Both the position numbers and the translations under genes were made by a program. This document shows, one piece after another, positions 45,519 through 55,979 of a stretch of DNA of 64,000 nt (position 1 is its first letter; every line of letters begins with the position of its first letter). A model generated the notes under the pieces. It was given only the letters and a program-made list of their open reading frames with translations. It ran no database searches and was not told the origin of the DNA. The stretch is from Bog-105 sp965277435 (GTDB taxonomy: Bacteria; Acidobacteriota; Terriglobia; Bryobacterales; Bryobacteraceae), in NCBI GenBank assembly GCA_965277435.1, contig OZ255821.1, forward strand, positions 6,262,001-6,326,000, written 5' to 3'.

Positions 45519-46313
45519 ATGAGCCGCCTGGTCACAGCCATCGGGCTGATCGCGGTTGCCATGATACTCATCTTCGTGGTGCCGCAACCGGTATTCATCG
45601 CGGCCGCGCTCGGCATGAGTCTGCTGTGCTATCGCGAGTATTCCGGGCTCGTGATCGCTCACCGGATTCCGAAGCCCGGCTTTCTCGGCATCCTCGGCGG
45701 CTGCCTGATTATTCTCTGGCCGCAAGTTCCGCAGTTCGGCGCCGACCCTCTTCCCGGACTCACGCTGCTGACGGTGGTCGTCTTCATCGCCGCTCTTCGT
45801 TCTTCGAATCTGAGTGAAATTCTGCCCCATGTCGCTTGCGCGATTTTGGGGGCCCTCTATACATTTGCTCCCTGGCGTTTTGCCATCGATCTGCGCCGCG
45901 AAAGCATACACCTGCTTTTCTTTGCTCTCGCTCTGAACTGGGCCGGCGATTCGGCCGCCTACTACATGGGCCGAGCCTTTGGCAAGCACCGGCTGGCGCC
46001 CCTAGTGAGTCCGAATAAGAGCTGGGAGGGCGCTGCTGCCTCGGTAGCCGGCTCGGTTGTTTTCGGCATGCTCTACCTGGGACATTTTCTGCCACGACTC
46101 TCTTGGTGGCAAGTCGCCTGCATGGCAATCGCTGGAAACCTGGCTGGTCAGTTTGGAGACCTGGCTGAGTCAGCCATGAAACGGGGCGCAGGAGTGAAGG
46201 ATAGTGGCAACCTGCTGCCGGGTCATGGCGGCGTTTTGGACCGTGTCGACAGCAGCCTGTTTGCCCTGCCGGTTGTCTTTGTTTTTTACCAGAGTATTGT
46301 TAGAAATACCTGA
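45519..46313 (+). CDS. cdsA: Phosphatidate cytidylyltransferase (CDP-diglyceride synthase)
   Basis: A 264-residue polytopic membrane enzyme that makes CDP-diacylglycerol, the precursor of bacterial phospholipids. The PROSITE-type signature is complete near the C-terminus: SAMKRGAGVKDSGNLLPGHG followed by GVLDRVD. SPNKSWEGAAASV is also conserved. Seven or so hydrophobic segments are visible. It completes the uppS-cdsA pair and ends this operon; a 237-bp non-coding gap follows. Confidence 0.95.
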   Translation: MSRLVTAIGLIAVAMILIFVVPQPVFIAAALGMSLLCYREYSGLVIAHRIPKPGFLGILGGCLIILWPQVPQFGADPLPGLTLLTVVVFIAALRSSNLSEILPHVACAILGALYTFAPWRFAIDLRRESIHLLFFALALNWAGDSAAYYMGRAFGKHRLAPLVSPNKSWEGAAASVAGSVVFGMLYLGHFLPRLSWWQVACMAIAGNLAGQFGDLAESAMKRGAGVKDSGNLLPGHGGVLDRVDSSLFALPVVFVFYQSIVRNT

Positions 46314-46334
46314 GCTATTTAGATTAGCACTCCC

Positions 46335-46484
46335 TGTAAGTGAAACAAATTATCCGAGTTTTCCTGCCTCTATTTCTTCGTTTTGGCACCTAGTCGTCGA
46401 AACGAAAGCAAGTTCCACCACATCCTACCAACATGACGTTGGTTTGAAGCAGACTTGCTACTGCTTCATTTGGCTTCACTTACA
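46335..46484. promoter_or_regulatory. Long-range 10-bp inverted repeat in the 46314-46550 gap
   Basis: TGTAAGTGAA (46335-46344) and TTCACTTACA (46475-46484) are exact inverts 130 bases apart in an AT-richer stretch between cdsA and the barrel gene. It could close a structured leader or small RNA; no other gene is visible in the gap. Confidence 0.35.
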
Positions 46485-46550
46485 AGCTCCGAAATACGGC
46501 TGAGCACAAGCTGCTTCTATTTTTAATATTGTGGGAGATCTCTATAAAAG

Positions 46551-47261
46551 ATGACTAGGAAAATCGGATTTATTGTTGTGTTTGTATTAGGATCGACAGC
46601 GCTTTTTGCGCAAAACGAGGATGCCGGTCACTGGCCCGTGACGCTTGGATTAAAAGGCGGCGTGCCCGTCAGCAACATGTTCAACACGGGAAGCTCTGCG
46701 CCGGGAACTGTTTCTATTCCTTCAGGCTCTTCCTTGACGTCCTTCACGGGTTTACCGGGTACAGCTTACTCCTCGTCGGTGCCACGCTACGAATTTGGCC
46801 CGAGCGCCGAATTCCATTTGCCGTTCCATCTGCGCTTTGAAGTGGATGGGTTGTATAAGCGCGGCGGCTTCGACAATGGCTTCCTAACTGGCGCCGGCAA
46901 CTCGGGCTATATGCGTACCGGCTTCAACCAGTGGGAAATTCCGGGCGTCTTCAAATACAATATTGCGCTCGGCCACTTTCGGCCGTTCTTGGAAGCGGGC
47001 GCTTCGTACCGGCACATTTCGACGATCGATCAGCAGACATTTGCTCCCGGCGTGCAGGCCGCGTACTCGGACAATTCGAGTGCTCTGCGCAATCGGAATA
47101 GTTTTGGCGGCGTAGCCGGCTTCGGGATTACGTTTAAGAAAGGTCCGTTTGAGTTGACACCCGAAGCACGGTATACGCGCTGGGCCAACAATTCTTTTGC
47201 AGCGCCGGGGCTGGTCTCAAATAAAGACCAGGGCGACGTGTTGCTGGGGATCAGTTTTTAG
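46551..47261 (+). CDS. Outer-membrane beta-barrel protein (OmpA/OmpW-like porin family)
   Basis: A 236-residue protein with a signal peptide (MTRKIGFIVVFVLGSTALFAQ). The mature part alternates beta-strands rich in Gly and aromatics: VTLGLKGGVPVSNMF, YEFGPSAEFHLPFHLRFEVDGLYKR (a typical strand pair), RPFLEAGASYRHIS, and the last strand GDVLLGISF, which ends in a terminal Phe, the barrel-insertion signal recognised by BamA. It matches small outer-membrane barrels of the 'PorT/OMP_b-brl' type. It precedes the DUF1592 gene by 70 bases, but co-transcription is uncertain. Confidence 0.8.
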   Translation: MTRKIGFIVVFVLGSTALFAQNEDAGHWPVTLGLKGGVPVSNMFNTGSSAPGTVSIPSGSSLTSFTGLPGTAYSSSVPRYEFGPSAEFHLPFHLRFEVDGLYKRGGFDNGFLTGAGNSGYMRTGFNQWEIPGVFKYNIALGHFRPFLEAGASYRHISTIDQQTFAPGVQAAYSDNSSALRNRNSFGGVAGFGITFKKGPFELTPEARYTRWANNSFAAPGLVSNKDQGDVLLGISF

Positions 47262-47331
47262 GATAAATGCAATCCGTTGGGTCCGGGCTTTCGGAAACCG
47301 GGTGTTTGAAGTGAAATAATAGCTGTTGTCC

Positions 47332-50300
47332 ATGCAGTTCCGAGCCGTTTGCGTATTGCTCGCCGTTCTGGCGGCACCCCTGTTCGGGGGTGCGCCGACG
47401 GCGCTGCAGCAGCAGTTCGAACAGTCGGTGCGACCGTTCATCCTGAAAAACTGCGCCGGTTGTCATAGCGGCCAGATGCCTGCGGCGCAGTTCGATATCA
47501 AGTCCTACACGTCGACAGATATGGTGGGTGCGGATCTTCCCCGCTGGACGCTGGTGATGGAAAGGCTCACGGCTAAAGAAATGCCGCCGAAGCCCATGCC
47601 GCAGCCACCGGCGGAAGCCAGCCAACAGGTGATCGCCTGGATTCGGGCGGTGCGCGCGGAGGAGATAAAGAAGTCGGCCGGCGATCCGGGACTGGTGCTG
47701 GCGCGACGGCTCAGCAATGCCGAATACAACAACACTATTCGCGATTTGACAGGCCAAGACATGCAGATTGCGCGGCAGTTTCCGGTAGATCCCGCTAATC
47801 CGGCGGGCTTCGATAATTCGGGCGAGTCGTTAACCATGTCGCCCGCGCTACTCAACAAGTATTTGCAGGGCGCACGCGAGGTGGCCGATCACATGGTGCT
47901 AACCCCCGGTGCGATCGACTTTGCGGCGCACCCGATGCTTGTTGAGACCGATCGCGAGAAGTATGCGATTCAGCACATCCTGAATTTCTACTCGCAGCAG
48001 CCCACCGACTACGCGGCTTACTTTCAGGCTGCCTGGCGGTTCCGCTATCGAAAGGCTCTGGGGGAAAAGAAAGCCACCCTGGAGTCGGTAGCCGCGGAAT
48101 CGAGAGTGAGCGCCAGGTATCTGCCGGTGGTGTGGCAGATTCTGCACGACAGGAACGCCATCGGTCCGGTCTTGAAGCTGCAGAAGATGTGGCAGGCTTT
48201 GCCGGCGCCCGACTCGGCTCAGGCGAGCGCGGTGAAGGCGCAGTGCGTGGCCATGCGTGAGTTTGTAATGAAGATTCGCGCGCATACCGCGATGCAATTT
48301 GCGGCTCCGGTGGTGGCAGGGCTGCCGGCTGGGTCGCAGCCGCTGCTGAACTGGAAGCTGCGGGAGTTCGCTTCGCACCGCCTGGAGAGCGATCCGAAAG
48401 ACCTGCGTAACGATACCGACCCATCCGCTGTGATCCCCGACATTCCCAAGTATCCCGGACTGCACAAGGAAGCAGCTCCGCGCTGGGCGGCGCTATCAGC
48501 AAAAGCGCGCGCGGGCGATACCGACCTGATCGTGCCGGCTGCGCAGCGAGCACGTTATGAAGCCGCATTTTCGCGTTTCGCGTCGGTTTTTCCGGATACA
48601 TTCTACGTGACCGAACGCGGCCGTTATTTTCCGGATAACTCGGCGGACCAAGGCCGGCTCCTCAGCGCCGGGTATCACAGCGTGGTGGGCTTTTTCCGCG
48701 ACGATACGCCGCTGATGCAGTTGATTCTCGACGAACAGGGGCGGCAGGAAATCAACCGTCTGTGGGACGAGTTCGATTTCATCGCAAACTTTACCGCGCG
48801 CACCTGGACCCAGTATTACTTCAATCAGAGCGGTGAGGTGGCGGGCAAGGGCGCTGAATCCGGCACGCCGCGGCCGGCCGATCATCAGATCACCGATACG
48901 CCGGTGATCCTGGCGATGCGCGATGCTTATCTGGCGAAGGCGGCGGCTAACCCGAAGAACGATCCGGTGGCGCCTGAGGCGATTCGCGATCACTTTGATC
49001 GCATGAACACCACTCTCAGAAGGCTGGAGGCGGAACGCAAAGAGGCCGAGGCGAAGCATCTGCGGGCTCTGCTGCGTTTTACCGAGCGCGCTTACCGGCG
49101 GCCACTCACGAGAGCCGAGCGCTCCGATATTTTGGCCTACTATCAAACGCTGCGCGCTAAGAGCGAACTGTCGCATGAAGACGCCATACGCGATTCGGTA
49201 GTGAGCGTGCTGATGTCGCCGGACTTCCTCTACCGGCTGGATTTGTCGGACGCCGATGAAACGTCTTCCCTGCTCCACCCGACGGCCCTGAAAACAAATC
49301 GGCGGTCTTCCGTTGAGCCCTTATCCGGCTACGCTCTGGCGAGCCGGTTGAGTTACTTCCTGTGGTCGAGCATGCCCGATAGCGAGTTGCTGCATCATGC
49401 AGCGGCGGGTGATCTGCAGAGACCGGAAGTGCTGCTCGAGCAGACCCGGCGCATGTTGAAAGATCCCCGGGTGGTTGGCATGGCGACGGAGTTTACTGGC
49501 AACTGGCTCAGTTTTCGCCAGTTCGAAACGAATAATTCGGTAGACCGCGGGCGCTTTCCCACGTTCAACGAGGATCTGCGCGAGGCGATGTTTCAAGAGC
49601 CGATCCGGTTCATGGAAGACGCCATTTCGAATAACCGTTCGGTCCTCGATCTTCTGTACAGCAACTATACGTTTGTGAATCCGCCGCTGGCCCGGCATTA
49701 TGGAATGCCCGCGGTGAAAGGCGACGTGAATACCTGGGTGCGGGTCGACGATGCGGATCGTTATGGACGCGGCGGCCTCTTGCCGATGGCGGTGTTTCTG
49801 ACGCAGAATTCGCCCGGGCTGAGAACCAGTCCGGTGAAGCGGGGGAACTGGGTGGTGCAGCGGGTGCTTGGCGTGAGAGTGCCGCCGCCTCCGCCGGTGG
49901 TTCCGGAATTGCAAAGTGATGAATCGAAATCCGATCTGCCGGTGCGCGAGATGCTGGCGAGGCACCGGTCAAATCCCGTCTGCGCGGCCTGCCATGCGCG
50001 CTTCGATTCATTCGGGCTGGCGTTTGAAGGCTACGGGCCGGTGGGCGACGCGCGGGCGAAGGATCTGGCGGGGCGGCCGGTGGATACCGCGGTCACCTAT
50101 CCGGGCGGCTTTGGCGGGGACGGGCTAAAGGGCCTGCAGACTTTCATTCGCGAACACCGTCAGGATCAATTCTTAGGTAACTTAAGTCGCAAGCTGCTCG
50201 CCTATTCGCTCGACCGTTCGCTCCAACTGTCGGACGAATCGCTCATCGAAACTATGGAAGCTCAACTCGCGGCGCAAGGCTATCGATTCGACTCGCTGGT

Positions 50301-50397
50301 AGAGGCGATCGTGACCAGCCCGCAGTTCCTGAACAAACGAGTCACGGAGACGCCCGGAGCGTCGGAAGTCCAGTTACAATCCAGAAGGGCGAACTAA
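47332..50397 (+). CDS. DUF1592-family exported c-type cytochrome-like protein
   Basis: ATG 47332 gives 1021 residues with a signal peptide (VCVLLAVLAAPLFGGA). Domain order: a cytochrome-like site CAGCH (~residue 42), a DUF1587 region (LARRLSNAEYNNTIRDLTG), a ~400-residue insert not assigned, DUF1595 (ERAYRRPLTRAER), DUF1592 (ASRLSYFLWSSMPDSEL), DUF1588 with a second CAACH (~residue 886), and DUF1585 (LLAYSLDRSLQLSDE). Planctomycete/acidobacterial proteins of this set are exported and always accompany a DUF1552 partner; the function is not established. The insert (~residues 190-560) makes it longer than many relatives. The partner starts eight bases downstream. Confidence 0.9.
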   Translation: MQFRAVCVLLAVLAAPLFGGAPTALQQQFEQSVRPFILKNCAGCHSGQMPAAQFDIKSYTSTDMVGADLPRWTLVMERLTAKEMPPKPMPQPPAEASQQVIAWIRAVRAEEIKKSAGDPGLVLARRLSNAEYNNTIRDLTGQDMQIARQFPVDPANPAGFDNSGESLTMSPALLNKYLQGAREVADHMVLTPGAIDFAAHPMLVETDREKYAIQHILNFYSQQPTDYAAYFQAAWRFRYRKALGEKKATLESVAAESRVSARYLPVVWQILHDRNAIGPVLKLQKMWQALPAPDSAQASAVKAQCVAMREFVMKIRAHTAMQFAAPVVAGLPAGSQPLLNWKLREFASHRLESDPKDLRNDTDPSAVIPDIPKYPGLHKEAAPRWAALSAKARAGDTDLIVPAAQRARYEAAFSRFASVFPDTFYVTERGRYFPDNSADQGRLLSAGYHSVVGFFRDDTPLMQLILDEQGRQEINRLWDEFDFIANFTARTWTQYYFNQSGEVAGKGAESGTPRPADHQITDTPVILAMRDAYLAKAAANPKNDPVAPEAIRDHFDRMNTTLRRLEAERKEAEAKHLRALLRFTERAYRRPLTRAERSDILAYYQTLRAKSELSHEDAIRDSVVSVLMSPDFLYRLDLSDADETSSLLHPTALKTNRRSSVEPLSGYALASRLSYFLWSSMPDSELLHHAAAGDLQRPEVLLEQTRRMLKDPRVVGMATEFTGNWLSFRQFETNNSVDRGRFPTFNEDLREAMFQEPIRFMEDAISNNRSVLDLLYSNYTFVNPPLARHYGMPAVKGDVNTWVRVDDADRYGRGGLLPMAVFLTQNSPGLRTSPVKRGNWVVQRVLGVRVPPPPPVVPELQSDESKSDLPVREMLARHRSNPVCAACHARFDSFGLAFEGYGPVGDARAKDLAGRPVDTAVTYPGGFGGDGLKGLQTFIREHRQDQFLGNLSRKLLAYSLDRSLQLSDESLIETMEAQLAAQGYRFDSLVEAIVTSPQFLNKRVTETPGASEVQLQSRRAN

Positions 50398-50405
50398 AGG
50401 GATCG

Positions 50406-51737
50406 ATGCCGAATTATTCCAATAAATCCGCAGGTGCGATTTCACGCCGCACTGTGCTGCGCGGCGCAGGCTGCACCATGGCTTTACCGTTCCTCGAATC
50501 GCTACAAGCGTTCGCCGACACGCCGCAGGCCTCCGCCTTTCCGAAACGCTTTGGCGTCGTCTTCCTGGGTAACGGCATCAACGAGGATCATTGGAGTGCC
50601 GAGGGCCAGGGCGCTGCCATGAAGCTCAGCAAAACGCTCGAACCGCTGGAGCCGCTCAAACAGAAGATCAACGTGATCGATGGACTCTACGTAAAGGCGC
50701 TTACCGGCCAGGGCATTCATCCCGGGCAGACGGGCAGTTTGCTTTCGGGCGCGCATATTTCGAAAGGCGCCATCATCCACTCCGGCATCAGTATCGATCA
50801 GCTGATCGCCAGCCACGTGGGACAGGATACGCCGCAGTCGAGCATCGTTCTAGCCTGCGAGCAGCCCATGACGGGGTATCACGAATCGAACTTCTCGATG
50901 GCGTACAGTTCGCACATCTCCTGGCAGAGTCCGGAATCGCCGGTGCCGGTGGAGGTATACCCATCGCTCGCCTGGGACAACTTGTTTGACAATCGCGGCA
51001 GCCTGCTCAACATCAGCATTCTCGATCGAGTAAAGGACCGGGCCGAAGATCTCAGCCGGAAGATCAGTTCGAGCGATAAGGGCAAACTGGATGAGTATCT
51101 GACCAGCGTGCGGGAAGTGGAAAAGCGCGTGGACGGAATGCGCAAAGGCAAGGCGGACGCGGAAGATGCGGCCAAAGCGAAGAACACGCCGGTAGCGGCC
51201 ATGGACCGGCCCGCCAATGGTTTGCCGGAAGATTTGCGCGACCATGCGCGTTTGATGTGCGACATCATTGCGATCGCGTTCCAGACTAACAAGACGCGCG
51301 TGGCGTCGCTGATTATCTCGCGAGACCTTTCGGCGATGTATTATCCGTTCCTCGATGTGAAGGAAGGGCATCATGCCGCGTCGCACAACAACAATTCGGA
51401 TGGCTACGAGCGCATTGCCCGCTTTCATGTGAGCCAGTATGCGTACCTGGCTTCCAAACTGGACAGCATGAAAGAAGGCGATGGAACGGTGCTCGACAAT
51501 ACCTGCCTGATGTTCCTCTCCAATCTCTGGATTGGGCGCAAGCACGATAACTTCCGGCTGCCCCTGGTGCTGGCGGGAGGGCTCGGCGGCACGCTCGAAA
51601 CGGGGCGCACGCTCAGTTACCTGAACGAGAGCGAAGACGAACGCAAGATGTGCAGCTTATATCTTTCGCTAATGGATCGATTCGGAGTCAAACTGGAGCA
51701 GTTCGGCGATGCCCACTCCCGACTGCAACGTATCTGA
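50406..51737 (+). CDS. DUF1552 family Tat-exported protein
   Basis: A 443-residue protein with a twin-arginine leader (ISRRTVLRGAGCTMALPFLE). The body has the DUF1552 pattern: PKRFGVVFLGNGIN, GLYVKALTGQGIHPGQTGSLLSGA (a family block, here cited from GQGIHPGQTG), LSRKISSSDKGKLDEYLTSVREVEKRV, and VASLIISRDLSAMYYPFLD. Such proteins resemble arylsulfatase/alkaline-phosphatase-fold DUF1501 proteins and are always paired with DUF1592. The Tat route suggests a folded, possibly cofactor-bearing product. It is eight bases after its partner, and the following esterase frame overlaps its stop. Confidence 0.92.
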   Translation: MPNYSNKSAGAISRRTVLRGAGCTMALPFLESLQAFADTPQASAFPKRFGVVFLGNGINEDHWSAEGQGAAMKLSKTLEPLEPLKQKINVIDGLYVKALTGQGIHPGQTGSLLSGAHISKGAIIHSGISIDQLIASHVGQDTPQSSIVLACEQPMTGYHESNFSMAYSSHISWQSPESPVPVEVYPSLAWDNLFDNRGSLLNISILDRVKDRAEDLSRKISSSDKGKLDEYLTSVREVEKRVDGMRKGKADAEDAAKAKNTPVAAMDRPANGLPEDLRDHARLMCDIIAIAFQTNKTRVASLIISRDLSAMYYPFLDVKEGHHAASHNNNSDGYERIARFHVSQYAYLASKLDSMKEGDGTVLDNTCLMFLSNLWIGRKHDNFRLPLVLAGGLGGTLETGRTLSYLNESEDERKMCSLYLSLMDRFGVKLEQFGDAHSRLQRI

Positions 51738-51769
51738 GGCCGGTCTTTAGACTTCCCAGCATTGCGCTG

Positions 51770-52867
51770 ATGATCAGCCTGATCGCTAGCGCTCAAACGC
51801 CGGCGCCTGCCGCACGGCCTCCGCGACCGAAGCCGCCGACCCGAGATCCCAACACGCCCGGCTATGTCACGGCGAAAGAGCTGCCTGACGGATCCAATGC
51901 TCCGGCGAATGTTGAGGGAAACTTCATTCTCGGCTCCACGCACAATCCGGCCCCGGAGATGACGGCTAAGGATGGCGTACCGCAGGGAACGGTGCATGAG
52001 TTCACCATGAGTTCGGCTGACAGCAAGCTCTATCCGGGCATTGCGCGGGACCCGAACACCTATGGGACAGCAGATCCCGCCGATCCCGCCAAAATGATTA
52101 TTACGACCAGCCATCCCGCGCCCTACACGCGCAAGGTGGCGGTGTACGTTCCAAAGCAATACGTCGCGGGCACCGCCGCGCCGTTCATCGTTGGGGCGGA
52201 CGGACCGGACCGGGCCTTGTTCACGGCGCTCGATAATTTGATTGCCGAACATCGCGTGCCCGTGATGATTGCCATTTCTTTGGGCAATGGCAGCGGGGAC
52301 GCCCAGGGGAGTGAACGGGGACTGGAATACGACACCATGTCGGGCCGCTACGCGGAGTTCGTCGAGCAGGAGGTGCTGCCTCTTGTCGAGAAGCAGTTCA
52401 ACGTGAAACTGACCAAAGATCCCGAGGGGCGCGCGACGATGGGCGGCAGTTCGGGCGGCTCGTGCGCCTTGATCATGGCCTGGTATCATCCGGAACTCTA
52501 TCACCGGGTGCTCACCTACTCGGGTACGTATGTCAACCAGCAATGGCCGTCGAATCCGCAGACTCCGCATGGTGCGTGGGAGTTTCACGAGCATCTGATC
52601 CCGAGTACGCCAGCCAAGCCGCTACGCCTCTGGATGGAAGTCGGGGACCGGGACCTCTTTAACCCGAACTCCATGCACGACAACATGCACGACTGGGTGG
52701 TCGCGAATGAGGATATGGCCAAGGTACTGGCCGCGAAAGGTTATCACTATCAGTTTGTGTTCGCGCGTAATGCCGGGCATACGGATCGCGCAGTGAAGCA
52801 ACAGACTTTACCTGAGGCTCTGGAGTTTCTGTGGCAGGGGTACCCATTGGCGGCGTCGGGGAATTGA
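51770..52867 (+). CDS. Exported esterase of the enterochelin-esterase/IroE-like type
   Basis: ATG 51770 gives 365 residues, but the signal peptide is then truncated; CTG 51734, overlapping the previous TGA, would restore a normal leader (RPVFRLPSIALMISLIASAQ). The mature protein begins with a Pro-rich linker, and the alpha/beta hydrolase core has MGGSSGGSCAL (nucleophile Ser), EVGDRDLF (acid) and RNAGHTD (His). PFIVGADGPDRALF and YDTMSGRYAEFVEQEVLP are typical of the Fes/IroE-like 'putative esterase' family. It sits in line with DUF1592-DUF1552 and its stop overlaps the methyltransferase start (TGATG), so all four are one operon. Confidence 0.82.
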   Translation: MISLIASAQTPAPAARPPRPKPPTRDPNTPGYVTAKELPDGSNAPANVEGNFILGSTHNPAPEMTAKDGVPQGTVHEFTMSSADSKLYPGIARDPNTYGTADPADPAKMIITTSHPAPYTRKVAVYVPKQYVAGTAAPFIVGADGPDRALFTALDNLIAEHRVPVMIAISLGNGSGDAQGSERGLEYDTMSGRYAEFVEQEVLPLVEKQFNVKLTKDPEGRATMGGSSGGSCALIMAWYHPELYHRVLTYSGTYVNQQWPSNPQTPHGAWEFHEHLIPSTPAKPLRLWMEVGDRDLFNPNSMHDNMHDWVVANEDMAKVLAAKGYHYQFVFARNAGHTDRAVKQQTLPEALEFLWQGYPLAASGN

Positions 52868-53695
52868 TGGATCAGCAGACCGGCGTGCCGATTCAGCAGA
52901 TGAAAGATGCCATGCGCAGTGCATGGATGGCCGGCGACTTCGGAGCTATCGCGAAGACGATGACGGCCGGCGCGGAGGCGTTCGTGGGGAAACTCAAGAT
53001 CCCATCCGGTTCCCGCGTCCTGGACGTCGCCTGCGGTACGGGTAATCTGGCCATTCCGCTCGCTCGCGGTGGAGCAATCGTCAGTGGCGTTGATATCGCC
53101 GCCAACCTCCTGGTCCAGGCGCGCGAACGTGCCGCCGCTGAGAATCTCTCGATCAAGTTCGACGAAGGTGATGCCGAAGAACTGCCCTACGCAGATGCCT
53201 CGTTCGATGCAGTTGTCAGTATGTTCGGCGCGATGTTTGCGCCACGGCCGCAACTTGGTCGCCTCTGAGCTGGCACGTGTACTCAGGCCCGGCGGTCTGC
53301 TAGCGATGGCTAACTGGAATCCGGGCAGCTTCTCCGGCCAAATGTTTAAGGTGAGCGCCCAGCATGTTTCGCCGCCTCCCGGCCTTGCGCCCCCTGTGCT
53401 CTGGGGCGACGAAATTGTAGTGCGCGAGCGACTCGCCCCGTTCTTCCGGGATATCGAGACTGAGCTCGTGCCTGTCGACTTTGAGCTGCCTACTGACGCC
53501 GCCGGAGTTGTCATCTTTTTCCGCAAGTACTTCGGGCCGACACAGGTCGCCTTCAATCGCCTGGACGAGTTTGGTCAAGCCGCGCTGGCAAACGATCTCG
53601 AGTCACTTTTCACTAACGCGAATGCTGCAAATGATGGCGCTAATCACACCTTAGTTCATAACGAGTATTTGCAAGTAACCGCCACGCGTAATTAG
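52867..53695 (+). pseudogene. Class I SAM-dependent methyltransferase, frameshifted
   Basis: ATG 52867 overlaps the esterase stop by one base (TGATG). The first frame has the SAM site SRVLDVACGTGNLAIPLA, the acidic GVDI and DEGDAEELPYADASFDAVVS, then breaks at MFAPRPQLGRL and stops. With one G removed from GG at 53257-53258 the reading continues as LVASELARVLRPGGLLAMANWNPGSF (cited from ARVLRPGGLLAMANW) to 53695, giving a ~275-residue Rossmann methyltransferase of the UbiE/Methyltransf_11 kind. One extra base therefore explains both frames. The substrate is unknown. Confidence 0.8.
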
Positions 53696-53892
53696 TCACA
53701 ATGACCTGGATCCTTCCGCTCATTCTACTGCTCGAGAGGCGGTCCCGGATTTTTCAACAGATCCGTAGGAAGCTTTCAGTTGATTTTTTGCTGGTAATCG
53801 GGAAACAATCTGCTTTAAAGTAAAGATTGCAGTAAAGCCGGACACCGCGATGACTGCCCAAGCATGAGGGTCGATGAGAATCACCGGCCCTT

Positions 53893-54105
53893 TTACTTTT
53901 GGCCAAGCTCGGGAGTAACCGGTTCAATATCTGCGCGAGGCGCGTCGGGATCGATCGAAAGGGACGAATAATATTCGTACATGCGAACTAAATCGTAGTC
54001 GAAGCGCTCGGCGATCTCGGCCCGGTGGCGGTGCAGTTCCTCCACGATTTCATCCTCATGCCATGAGTTCGTCGGGGGTGCAGATGGTAGGTGGTTCGTA
54101 GCCAT
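53893..54105 (-). CDS. Small protein downstream of a PIN toxin (possible antitoxin)
   Basis: A 70-residue protein overlapping the 3' end of the PIN gene by 50 bases. The segment WHEDEIVEELHRHRAEIAERFDYDLVRMYEYY is a charged helix; its DEIVxEVxxxRxxxAxxFxYDL-like pattern is the one seen in short proteins encoded after stand-alone PIN genes. The gene order is toxin first, antitoxin second. The start (ATG 54105) is the only one in the frame ahead of the conserved part; the first ~15 residues are dubious. It lies next to a 197-bp gap (53696-53892) in which I see nothing. Confidence 0.5.
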   Translation of the reverse strand: MATNHLPSAPPTNSWHEDEIVEELHRHRAEIAERFDYDLVRMYEYYSSLSIDPDAPRADIEPVTPELGQK

Positions 54106-54527
54106 GGTCCTTGAGAATTCTTTCTATACGTCGTTTAATAAATGCATTCGCAATGTGCTTGAAGTTCCACGTGAGCAGAAACTCGCAACCGTACAGGCTG
54201 GCATTTGCAATATGAACCGCATCCACTCCGGCTTTTGCCGGAAGCGGTCCAGCCGGTTCCAAAAACAATTCGGCTACTTCTAGTATCGTCGGATTGACTG
54301 GGAGCAGGGAAGCCATGTGCGCGATGGCTAAACGCTCGTCGGCCATTGCCGGCTCTCCCTGTCGGCATTCTTCGTACACGGTCGGTGAAACCACCAGGCG
54401 GAAGTTAGCCGTTCCACCATTTCTGGCTGCTTTGCTGTTTGGCGGCATAGAGAGCATCGCTGCTATTTCTGGCAGTGAGATGGCTGATGAAACTGGTCTC
54501 CAGATACACAAGCGGTTTGCCGTTCAA
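54056..54527 (-). pseudogene. VapC-like PIN-domain toxin, frameshifted
   Basis: The N-terminal part, from TTG 54527 with AGAGGGA seven bases upstream, reads NGKPLVYLETSFISHLTAR, the PIN start with the first acidic ligand, and stops after QKWWNG. The other frame carries the rest: FRLVVSPTVYEECRQGEP, LPAKAGVDAVHIANAS (with the PIN acidic pair AGVDAVH), and LLTWNFKHIAN. The two join around 54406-54414, where one base is extra or two are missing. Intact PIN toxins of this type are ~155 residues, which fits the sum. The downstream partner is frame-intact. Confidence 0.7.
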
Positions 54528-54578
54528 GTTCCAATCCCTCTCTACTGCACCCACGGTAAGGATTACTTCTCATGGTGA

Positions 54579-55961
<1,383 letters not shown>

Positions 55962-55979
55962 GAATTAAGCTTGGGGTCC

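Noticed and set aside
48496..49278. 260-codon minus-strand frame inside the DUF1592 gene
   Set aside because: The opposite strand encodes recognised domains through the same span; no start signal or family match is seen.
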